Below the pieces are notes generated by a model. It made no database searches, was not told the DNA's origin, and worked only from the letters and a program-made list of their open reading frames with translations. This document shows positions 26,997-39,500 of a stretch of DNA of 64,000 bases, in pieces. Position 1 is the stretch's first letter; each line of letters begins with the position of its first letter. Both the position numbers and the translations under genes were made by a program. Source of the stretch: Indolivaga alginatilytica (lineage in GTDB: Bacteria > Bacteroidota > Bacteroidia > Bacteroidales > Dysgonomonadaceae); contig NZ_QICL01000009.1 of assembly GCF_003201355.1 (NCBI RefSeq), positions 62,001 to 126,000 on the forward strand, in the 5' to 3' direction.

Positions 26997-29900
26997 TTAT
27001 TTTAATTTTAATATGGTAGCTTCTCCTATAAGTCCGCTTTTTACCAATTTCTTTTCAGCCATACGGTAACGGGCATTTGTCCATATCTTTTTGCTTTCAT
27101 CCTTTTCTGCGTCAAAATCTTCATCACCCATAATACGATTTGCCCATGTATTAACTACAGATATTTCGAGTGTATTTTCACCGTCTTTGACAGCTCCTGT
27201 AATCTCTGTGAGATAAGGTTTTGTCCAGATAGTACCACAAGATTTGCCGTTTATTTTTACCTCTGCAAGATTATAGACCTCATCCAGTTGCAGATAGTAA
27301 CGTGTTGATTTTTCAAGTGTAAGGTTAAAATTATTTATATAAACAGCAGTACCGGAATAATAGCGGATACGGTCATCCTTATGTGTACTCCAATCGGTCA
27401 ATTTATTAAATATAACCCTTTCTTTCGATCCACGAGATTTTTCATCGAACTGTACTTGCCAAGGACTTTTAATTTTCAGACCCGAAATTCGGGTAAGTTT
27501 AGATTGATTCTTTTTCTCATTTGTTGGAGTTTGAAGTACAATAAAAGTGGATTCATTTGTATCTAAATGAAGCTTTATATTAGTCCTGTTATTTTGCATT
27601 TCCCAATCAATATCAGTGTTAATTTCTCCATTTACAGGATTCCATAATTCAGGTATGCGACCTGTGACACGCAATGAGATATCGATTTGACGTGGAAAAT
27701 CTTGCTGATTAGATACGAAATAAATATCTATACCATCCCCCTGTCTATGAGTATAAGCAACATCTTTTGCGTATTTAGAATTGGTCTCAGTTACAATAAA
27801 GTCACGTTCGATCCCTATGGGGGCGAATGTTTCCTGCGTATAGGGAAGCCTGATAAAGTTATCATTACCCCATACAATTTTTTGACTATTATCTTTATAG
27901 CTTAATGTTTCGTGTGGAAGATCATCACCTATTAGAATTGTTGCTCCTTTAGTAGAGAATTCCTTAATTTTATTTGCGACTTCTATCGACATACGTTCGG
28001 GATTGGGTTGCATCGGATGTTTTCCGGGAATAACCAGTGCTCCATAACTCATACCATTAGGGAGAACTATTCGCCCGTCTTCTACTTTTGCCGAATTGAG
28101 AAGTACATCAGGATTGAAACTATCATAATGATAGCCTCTGAGTGCATTCACCCAATTTTCGGAGTTAGTAATATTTGATGAATGATTTACCCCTACAGGC
28201 ATTTGACGGGTTGGTTCGCCTACATTTGCCAAACGTTTTTTTTCTAACTCTACTTTTTCTTCTCCGAAGATTCCCGGTAAGAAAGGAACTAGTCTGTCGG
28301 GAAGAATTGCCCTGCGGGGAAGTTCTTCTCCCATAAATACAGCTATATCCACCACTGGCTTGCCAAACTGTAGTAATGCCTGACAACGTTGTGCATAGTC
28401 TACCCATGCTTTTCCCAATTTCCACCAAGTTTGGTCACGCTGAAAGTATAAACCAATACCATCTAAAGTCATACCCGGTTGGCGGTCGAGCCAAGGATTC
28501 AGAACATTTACGTGATAACTCAAGCGATTGATACCTAATGCATAATGTCGGTCTTGTAAAGTCTTGAGCATAGCAGGATGTTCATCGAACATGGTTCTGA
28601 GTTGGGTAAAAGACTCTGCCTGAATTATGTTTTTCTCATAGATATGTCCTCCTGAAATGGCATCGAGTACATCGTTTGGCTTGTCATGTGTAGGACTTTG
28701 TAACCAATATTCACCCATAGGAAGATCTGTGTTTTTATAATGCATTACACCGTCGCTCATCATAGTTGGCGATACACATTCGGCACTAAATTGGGCACCT
28801 TTTGCATTGGCTTCTTCCTTCAATACAGCATAAAATTTGTCTACAACTAATTCCGATATTGTTTGTCTGACATCGTATAATATACGTTCCGAATTTTCTG
28901 TATTTTCTATCGGAATACCAGCCATAACAGGCAGATATGGTAGTATGTCATAACCTCTTCGTATTTTAAATTCATCCCGAAAATTAGATGACCAATTTTG
29001 ACTGCCACATTCCCAGCTATCAACATGAAAGACTTTCAATACACGTGATGCTAAATCTTCGCCTGCTATTTCTACTGCTTTGCCAAACCATGAATTAAAT
29101 TGCAAACGGATGGCTTCGGGATTGAACTTATCACATTCCAATCCGGCTCCTTTACCGCCTGTCGCATTAGTATGCCCAGTCGAAGTATGTCCCATGCGGA
29201 GTATTGTCCAGTTTCCTTTCGGAGCTTTCCAATTGAGTTTACCATCTTTATCTACGTATTGAGATATATCTATTAATTGTTTAGGGTTAATACATAATTC
29301 GCTTGTTATTTGATCGTTGGTTGTACGTGGACTCATCCTCCATACCTGTGCACTTTTGCCTTCATATTGATGTATGCGCGCTTCAGAAGATAATAAGATG
29401 CCTTTTATCTTTAAAGACTGTTTCCATTTGGCAGCATCCAAATCCTCTGATCCGGGTTCTGTTCCCGATTTATCATATAGAAAACGGAAATAACGGGCGG
29501 TAGTTGTGGGTATACTATTCGTCATAGGGAAATCATCGTTTTGCCATCCCTGACGCGGAGGTGCTAGTTGTACTATTTTTTGAAAATTTACTCCATCATC
29601 ACTTGCCTCAATAGTAAGTCGTTGCACTTGAAAGCTTCGGGGAGGAGCTTGTACTTGTATTGTTCGACATGTAAACGGTTTCTCGAATGCATATTGTATC
29701 CAACAAGGTGATTCGCTACGGAAAGTTTCAGTACTGTTTTTATCTACTAAAAATTGTGGATCAATGTCAGGAACATTCGCTGTTACTTTAGGTTTTACAG
29801 TTTCTGTCGAAATTCCTTCTCCTTGTAGGGTAGGATAGGCAAATACAGCAATGTCTTTGTAATATCCTTTGTAGCTTTCGGGTTGAGGAAGTATCTGATT

Positions 29901-30344
29901 GATTTTGGCTCCACCATTTACATTTACTTTGCTCCATACTACCTTCTGCATGGATAATTCGGGTGTAATCCAAGGACCTCCGGCTAAAGCAAATCCGTCA
30001 CAGATATGGAATCCTATTTTCACACCTACACGATCGGCTTCCTTAAAAGCAAATTCTACCATTTCCCACCAAAGGGGGCTGAGTTGCTCCACTATAGGGG
30101 TGACAAAAGGTTTTTCAGGAACACCTTTTATTGGCATGAGGTATGCACCTGCTATTCCTATTTCTTTCATTGCTTCTATATCGGCGGTGATTCCTTCTTT
30201 TGAAACAGCTCCCTGCATCCAATACCAAAACACCCACGATTTGGATTTTTCGGGAGGAGATGTCCATAATTTCCGTAAGTCCTGTGCATAGCTCAGATTC
30301 AGATTGAGCCAGCATATGAAACAGAATAAAAGTATTTTCTTCAT
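26997..30344 (-). CDS. GH106-type alpha-L-rhamnosidase
   Basis: 1115 residues with a signal peptide ending about residue 20 (LSYAQ). The N-terminal barrel begins LRKLWTSPPEKSKSWVFWYW, followed by GITADIEAMKEIGIAGAYLM, the standard GH106 opening. A discoidin-like sandwich occupies about 190-310 (AFEKPFTCRTIQVQAPP). The barrel resumes with VFHVDSWECGSQNW and ends near 720. The C-terminus holds a GH2-type sugar-binding sandwich (about 950-1100; LDEVYNLAEVKINGKSCGTIW). GH106 enzymes remove alpha-L-rhamnose, including the chain A/B rhamnose of RG-II in B. thetaiotaomicron (BT0986). It starts four bases after the stop of the upstream GH2 gene. Confidence 0.88.
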   Translation of the reverse strand: MKKILLFCFICWLNLNLSYAQDLRKLWTSPPEKSKSWVFWYWMQGAVSKEGITADIEAMKEIGIAGAYLMPIKGVPEKPFVTPIVEQLSPLWWEMVEFAFKEADRVGVKIGFHICDGFALAGGPWITPELSMQKVVWSKVNVNGGAKINQILPQPESYKGYYKDIAVFAYPTLQGEGISTETVKPKVTANVPDIDPQFLVDKNSTETFRSESPCWIQYAFEKPFTCRTIQVQAPPRSFQVQRLTIEASDDGVNFQKIVQLAPPRQGWQNDDFPMTNSIPTTTARYFRFLYDKSGTEPGSEDLDAAKWKQSLKIKGILLSSEARIHQYEGKSAQVWRMSPRTTNDQITSELCINPKQLIDISQYVDKDGKLNWKAPKGNWTILRMGHTSTGHTNATGGKGAGLECDKFNPEAIRLQFNSWFGKAVEIAGEDLASRVLKVFHVDSWECGSQNWSSNFRDEFKIRRGYDILPYLPVMAGIPIENTENSERILYDVRQTISELVVDKFYAVLKEEANAKGAQFSAECVSPTMMSDGVMHYKNTDLPMGEYWLQSPTHDKPNDVLDAISGGHIYEKNIIQAESFTQLRTMFDEHPAMLKTLQDRHYALGINRLSYHVNVLNPWLDRQPGMTLDGIGLYFQRDQTWWKLGKAWVDYAQRCQALLQFGKPVVDIAVFMGEELPRRAILPDRLVPFLPGIFGEEKVELEKKRLANVGEPTRQMPVGVNHSSNITNSENWVNALRGYHYDSFNPDVLLNSAKVEDGRIVLPNGMSYGALVIPGKHPMQPNPERMSIEVANKIKEFSTKGATILIGDDLPHETLSYKDNSQKIVWGNDNFIRLPYTQETFAPIGIERDFIVTETNSKYAKDVAYTHRQGDGIDIYFVSNQQDFPRQIDISLRVTGRIPELWNPVNGEINTDIDWEMQNNRTNIKLHLDTNESTFIVLQTPTNEKKNQSKLTRISGLKIKSPWQVQFDEKSRGSKERVIFNKLTDWSTHKDDRIRYYSGTAVYINNFNLTLEKSTRYYLQLDEVYNLAEVKINGKSCGTIWTKPYLTEITGAVKDGENTLEISVVNTWANRIMGDEDFDAEKDESKKIWTNARYRMAEKKLVKSGLIGEATILKLK

Positions 30345-30348
30345 AATT

Positions 30349-33219
30349 TTATTTAGAATCGAATTTTAAATAAATACTACCTTGTTGTAGACCTGTGACC
30401 CATTGAGCTTGCGAAGAGGGACCAACTAAATCTGTCGAATTTACTTTATTACGGACGGCAGGAATCACTTTTAATACAGAGATTCCACTCTGAGGAATAG
30501 TATATAATAATACATCACGTCCATCACGAGGTGCATAAACTCCCAAGTAGTTATTTTCGTTAGTATTGCCTAAGCTGATAATACCCTCACTAGTATTTAT
30601 GTCTGCCCATTTCCAATTGTTGAAATAACCTTTAAATTCAGGATAAATAAATGATTCTCCGGGAATAGGATCATTATAATCGTTCTCCCATATTCCGAAG
30701 TTAGTACCATGTATACGGTTTTGCCATACTCGATAAGGACCTTCGCCTAACCATCGCTTAGATATTACTTGATTTTCGGGGTAATCAAATTTTATACCCA
30801 CCAATTCTACGACTCCTTCATACTGATAGCTATAATCTAAACGGATATTTCCATCTGATTTGATAACCCAATGTGCTTGACGCATGTTTCCGAAATAATC
30901 GGCAGTAATAGTGATACTGTCTGACGTACTCTTAAATGTAAAATTAGTCAGCTTGTTTTCGCCCGAGATATCATTGTAAATACGTTCTTTGCTTCGTGCT
31001 TCGGGATCATCATGATTATAGAAAACATCCATCGAACGATCGCCACGGCGAGCTGCTATAAAGCGAGGACCATTGCCAAAAGATATGTCTTTGTTATTCT
31101 GTTTTACAGAACTTAATTCTCCGGTTCTCTTATTAAAGGATAATAGAGTTGAGCCTGTTGTTACAATAAGTTTATCAGTTTCTTCTTTTACTGATAAGTT
31201 GTTTTTTTCTTTAGAGAACGAATAATACTCGCTAGGGTTTTTCCATTGCCAATCCCATGTCCAAAGTTCCTCATCGGTTGGACTGTATGCGGTCAAATAT
31301 AAAGCATCTGAATTTTTCCAATCAGATGGAAGATTTACTTTTAATGTACCCGAAACATGAGGAACAATATTACTACCTTTTAGTTCTCCGGTTTTAATTA
31401 CTCTTTCCTGATTATCAAATGACTTAAGTTTCCATACAAAACGACAATCTTTAATATTGGTAAAGTCATATCTATTTTCGACTGTAAATGTACCATCAAA
31501 ATTATCGGGTAGGGTAGTATTCGTTATTTGTATAGGTGACCATATTTGTTTTACGGTATAAAAACTTCCTTCTTTTTCGTGATGAGGGCCTACAATACCA
31601 TCTGCGCCATAATTACCAACATTATCGATACGTCCGTTCTGATCGGTTCTTACGACTCCTTCATCAGCAAACATCCAGATAAAACCACCTGCACAGCGAG
31701 GGTGTTTACGCATCATTTCCCAATAATCCCAAAGTCCTGCACCTGCTCCACCATCATATAAACCATGAAGAAATTCGGTAGGCATAAAAATTTCGGGTAA
31801 ACGCATATATTCCTGACTTTCACCATAGGAACGATAATGCATAGTTTCAAATCCTCCAAAATTTTTCTGTGGATGTAAAACAGGTCTTTTTTGAGGATCG
31901 AGCGGAGCAAACTCTTTGTCTATTTCAAGATTGTGACCTCCTTCGTTACCATTGGCCCACCATGTTACAGATGGATGGTTTACATCTCTTTTGACCATTT
32001 CGTGAATAAGTTTAGTGCCTACATTGCTGTCGTATTTTCCGTGCCATCCTGCAAGCTCTACCATCACGTATAAGCCCAATTCGTCGCATGCTTTTAAAAA
32101 GTCGGGGTCAGATGGATAATGAGACAGGCGAACAGCATTCATATTCATTTCTTTGATGAGTTTTACATCGTCATAATTATCTTTTTTACTCAGAGTTCTT
32201 CCTGTCTCGGGACGGAAGCTATGACGGTTAACTCCTTTTATCATAACTTTTTGACCGTTTACATATAAACCATCACTTGGACGAACTTCAATAGTACGGA
32301 AACCGAAGCGTTCAGTTACAGTATGCAGTACTTTGTTGTCTTGTATCAATGAAAACTTAACATAATACAGATTGGGCGTTTCGGGTGTCCATTTCTTTAT
32401 ATTATCGAATTTAGTCCTGATTATAGCTTTGTCTGAACCTCCTGAAATCGGAGTTTCTGTGCTTTTACCTATTGATTTACCGTTTATGTCGGTCAATTCG
32501 GCAACTACCTTAGTATTGTTGCCCATTGCTAAGCCTAGAAATACATCTGCATAGAAACTACCGTCTGCATCTGCATCAATTGCTGTACGATCGATGAATT
32601 GTGCAGGAAGTGCTTCTACAAATACAGGACGGAAAATGCCTCCAAAGTTCCAATAATCGGCACGTCTCTCAGCCATATTCACGCTGGGATTGGCAGATTC
32701 TTTACTAACAGTGAGTTCCAATACATTTTCTTTATCTCCAAAAAATATACGGTCGCTAACATCGCTCTTAAAGCGATAAAAAGCTCCTTGATGCAAATTA
32801 CCACATCGACGACCATTGATTAGTGCTTCTACATCGGTCATCACTCCATCAAAAACAATACGTACAGTTCTGCCTTCCCATTCTTTGGGTAGTTTGAATT
32901 TGTATTTATATTTACCTTGTTCGTTTGCTATTCCCGGAGGATTGGCTTTGCCGTAAAAAGGCATTCCGTATTGATATGTACCGAAGCCTTGTAATTCCCA
33001 GCAGGATGGAACGGGAATAGTTGTCCATTTACCGCTATTACGTCCATCAGTACAGAAAAACTCCCAATCGACAGTATCATCCGACCCTGTGCCTGATAAA
33101 TATTGTATGCCAGTTTCGGTAGGATGAAAAGACTGGACTTTATTTTGTGCATTTATACATTGTGAGGCCAAAATACCGCAGAATAGCATAAATTGGAATA
33201 AGAGGTTTCTTTTTTTCAT
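30349..33219 (-). CDS. GH2 glycosidase (beta-galactosidase/glucuronidase-like)
   Basis: 956 residues with a signal peptide (to about residue 24). The GH2 order is sandwich, Ig-like domain, barrel and a large C-terminal beta domain. The acid/base is Glu426 in ANGNEGGHN and the nucleophile Glu482 in MPTEFLHGL. The acid/base motif departs from the usual GNE(A/S) of LacZ, and the sequence around the nucleophile (GLYDGGAGAGLWDYW) is also atypical, so this is a divergent subgroup. Substrate cannot be deduced. In an RG-II cluster, galacturonic or glucuronic acid and L-arabinopyranose linkages are all known GH2 targets. It lies 84 bases after the next GH2 gene, a gap holding a palindrome. Confidence 0.82.
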   Translation of the reverse strand: MKKRNLLFQFMLFCGILASQCINAQNKVQSFHPTETGIQYLSGTGSDDTVDWEFFCTDGRNSGKWTTIPVPSCWELQGFGTYQYGMPFYGKANPPGIANEQGKYKYKFKLPKEWEGRTVRIVFDGVMTDVEALINGRRCGNLHQGAFYRFKSDVSDRIFFGDKENVLELTVSKESANPSVNMAERRADYWNFGGIFRPVFVEALPAQFIDRTAIDADADGSFYADVFLGLAMGNNTKVVAELTDINGKSIGKSTETPISGGSDKAIIRTKFDNIKKWTPETPNLYYVKFSLIQDNKVLHTVTERFGFRTIEVRPSDGLYVNGQKVMIKGVNRHSFRPETGRTLSKKDNYDDVKLIKEMNMNAVRLSHYPSDPDFLKACDELGLYVMVELAGWHGKYDSNVGTKLIHEMVKRDVNHPSVTWWANGNEGGHNLEIDKEFAPLDPQKRPVLHPQKNFGGFETMHYRSYGESQEYMRLPEIFMPTEFLHGLYDGGAGAGLWDYWEMMRKHPRCAGGFIWMFADEGVVRTDQNGRIDNVGNYGADGIVGPHHEKEGSFYTVKQIWSPIQITNTTLPDNFDGTFTVENRYDFTNIKDCRFVWKLKSFDNQERVIKTGELKGSNIVPHVSGTLKVNLPSDWKNSDALYLTAYSPTDEELWTWDWQWKNPSEYYSFSKEKNNLSVKEETDKLIVTTGSTLLSFNKRTGELSSVKQNNKDISFGNGPRFIAARRGDRSMDVFYNHDDPEARSKERIYNDISGENKLTNFTFKSTSDSITITADYFGNMRQAHWVIKSDGNIRLDYSYQYEGVVELVGIKFDYPENQVISKRWLGEGPYRVWQNRIHGTNFGIWENDYNDPIPGESFIYPEFKGYFNNWKWADINTSEGIISLGNTNENNYLGVYAPRDGRDVLLYTIPQSGISVLKVIPAVRNKVNSTDLVGPSSQAQWVTGLQQGSIYLKFDSK

Positions 33220-33246
33220 AGTCTAATATAGAGTTCTATTGTTATT

Positions 33247-33261
33247 AAGGTCTCAGACCTT
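33247..33261. repeat. AAGGTC/GACCTT palindrome between two GH2 genes
   Basis: AAGGTCT-C-AGACCTT is a perfect inverted repeat with seven-base arms in an 84-base spacer. On the plus strand it is followed by TTTATT, but the flanking genes are on the minus strand. It resembles the hairpins at the 3' ends of fucP and of the rightmost GH2 gene. Confidence 0.5.
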
Positions 33262-33303
33262 TTTATTACTTTCGAAAGCATTTCATTAAATACTTTTATC
33301 TAC

Positions 33304-36564
<3,261 letters not shown>

Positions 36565-36587
36565 TTATCTTGTAACTTGTAACTACC

Positions 36588-39500
36588 TTACTGCATATCT
36601 AAACCATCGAACCAAAGTCCGTTAAGATTTTCACCGCTTATCACTACCCTGTAATGTCCTGCATTGATATAAGCTCCTGTGGTGGTGCTTACCATACGCC
36701 ATTTTTCGGGAGCCGACGGAAATTGTATGTTGTCTTCACGCATAACCCTGTCATCCGAAGCCAATACTTGAATTTTAGCGATGATGGGTTCTTTAGTCAC
36801 ATTCATATACTTGAAACGAAGAGCATACACTCCCGCCAATCCGGGTGAAATAGTCCAAGTGATACTATGTGCACCATTTTGTACTATTTTCATTCCGTCT
36901 TTTTTGCGGTGAGTAACTTTTTCCCAGCCTTTTCCTTTGGTGATGGCTTCTTCTGCTTCGTAACTGATTTCTGGGCGAAGATTAGGTTCTTCTATCCAAT
37001 TGATTTGAGGAATGGCTACAATGTATTTATTTCCTCTGATTATGACCGACTGATTTTTAGGATATGATTTCTTTACAAAACCTGTATCTTCTTTGATATA
37101 AATATCAGCATTGTCAATCAAACTAAAACTAATTTCTTTAGAGTCTTTGTTCGGAATTATATATTCTGCTCCGTATAATAACGGAGGAAGTGTTTTGAAC
37201 TCTTTGCCTGTATCGAGCCACGATTTTTGCGTACCTCCTTTTACATCAGTAATCAGTTGAGGCGATTGTGGTGCAGCCTTAATGCTGTTATCTGTGGATG
37301 CGATAGCAACAGCCGAAAGGATAGCTTGCCCTGCTGTAGTATTCGGAAAAAATATTTCTAGCATACCGTTTTTAGCAAAGGCTTTTACTGTCCTTTTCAG
37401 TAATTTATCATGTCCTGCCTCTTTCCAAATATCCAGATTTTTCAGAACAGTATCTCCACTTATTGCCACGTCAAAGATGCGGTAGCCTTCACAATCCATG
37501 CTTCTATCGGTTCCCCACCAAGGTTCGATAAAATACATTTCTACCAAATACTCTCCATCGGGAAGGGGAAATTGATATTTTAGTTTGTCTCGACCATAAC
37601 GGAAAGTTTGAAATAATTCCCAATCCTTAGTGCCTTCAATAGGGTCTTTAGTAACTCGTTGAGAAGCTAAAAAATTAGGCAGATTGCCAAATTGATCTGT
37701 CCACGAAAGAGAACCCCAATAGTTTCCGTCTTTTTTATGTACATCGGCAGACCACAGGTTACCGTTTTCGTCTATAAAATCACCCCCTCCGCAATTGATA
37801 CGGTAGAGGTAATTGTATCCATCTTGGGGTAAAGTTTGATTGGTTACATTTTTATATAATTTACTAAAATCAGGAGATTGAGGTAAGTTTTCCAGAACAA
37901 TATAATCTTCGGCAACGGCTTCTCCGTTTACATATCCCACTGCATAAAGTACATTATAACGAATGTCTACATTATCCCATTGGAAATGTGTGCCTATACC
38001 ACCTCTGGTGCGTTTACCTAACGAAATGGATTTTACATCGTTGAAAAGTTCAACTTCGTCACAATTTGAATATACAATAATGCTGTCTTTTTTGCCTGCT
38101 TCTGTCCATCGGTGATTCCAAGTATGAGAAACCAGATAGACCATTGGTGCTTCTTCTTTCGATACATAATTGGAACGGTACATGTAATATACATCCAAAG
38201 GCTCTTCCCATGGTGTGACCAAACCTTTATAATTGAAAGGTCCTATACGGTCTATATCCCGAAATCCTTCTTCGTTCTGTATTCTACCGGGATTATCGTG
38301 CGAACTGTATATCCACTGAAATTGTCCGCAGACACTGTCTTTAGCTTGTTCTGCTAAACGGATTTTCATTTCCATGAGAAGGGTCATTCGATCTTCACTC
38401 CAAATGCCGTCTTGTTTAAATCCGCCTTCGGTATGTAGTCCGATACTTCTCCATGCTCCATATTCGCCGTTGAGTAGTTGCTCTTTTTTGCTAAGCTCTT
38501 TGTCATATTTATAAGGGTCACCTCCATAAGTTCCCGACCAGTTTTGCACTACATTCCAATCCGTTCCTGCACCTCCATTACATGTCGTAACCAAGCGTTG
38601 TGAAGGTGAAGTCGGATCCATCTCACGAATAATATCTGTACATTCTTTAGCGAAATCTTCGGGTAGTGTGCTTTCGTTTTGCAATCCCCACAAAACAACT
38701 GAAGGGCATGAACGTCTTTCTTTCACCCATTCACGCAGATTGTTCTTAAAATTTTCTCTAAATTCGGGGGTATCGTACCATACATGGGCGGATAACTGAG
38801 TCCAGAAAAGCGTCCCCGTTTTATCCCACATATTCTGATAGATAAGGTTGTGCGGTTGGTGAGCATCCCGAAAGGCATTAAATCCTGCTGCTTTCATCTG
38901 ACTGATACGTGATAGAATCTGTTCTTCGCTGAAAGCATGGCTGTCTCCCAACATGTGTTCGTATTCGCAAACTCCATTTAGAAAAACAGGCTTACCATTC
39001 AAATAGAATCGCTGGTCACCATCTGTACGATAGATAGGCCACGAAATCCAACGGAAACCATAAGCGGTAGTTTCTTGGTCGATGGTTTTCCCATCTTCTT
39101 TTATCATAGTTATCAATTTGTAGAGATATGGATTTTCGGTATCCCATAAATGTGGATTTTCGATGTCTTTACTCTTTTGACTGATAGTTTTTATTTCGTT
39201 GGGTTTTAAGATTACTTTATCGGTAATACGCTCTACCTGAATACCGTCTTTGTTAACCAGCTTTTGAATGACCTCAAAAGTTCGCTCTCTTGAACTATAA
39301 TTTTTGACTTCTGTATTTACATTTAGCGTAAATGTTTTTTTACTACTACCAGTGGGTTCGTTATTCCATGCATGAACACCGAAAGGTTCTATTCTCACTT
39401 CATCTGTAACCACTAATGTTACAGGTCGGAAAATACCCATAGGTTGAGAACCTTCAGAGAAACCCCATTCTGACGAACAACCGCCACATACCCAAGGCAA

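Noticed and set aside
29899-30291. 130-codon open frame on the plus strand
   Set aside because: Antisense to the conserved GH106 N-terminal barrel; a shadow frame.
33288-33300. AAATACTTTTATC shared with 41053-41065 in another spacer
   Set aside because: Thirteen AT-rich bases at different distances from the next start codon (69 and 14 bases); probably coincidence in such DNA.
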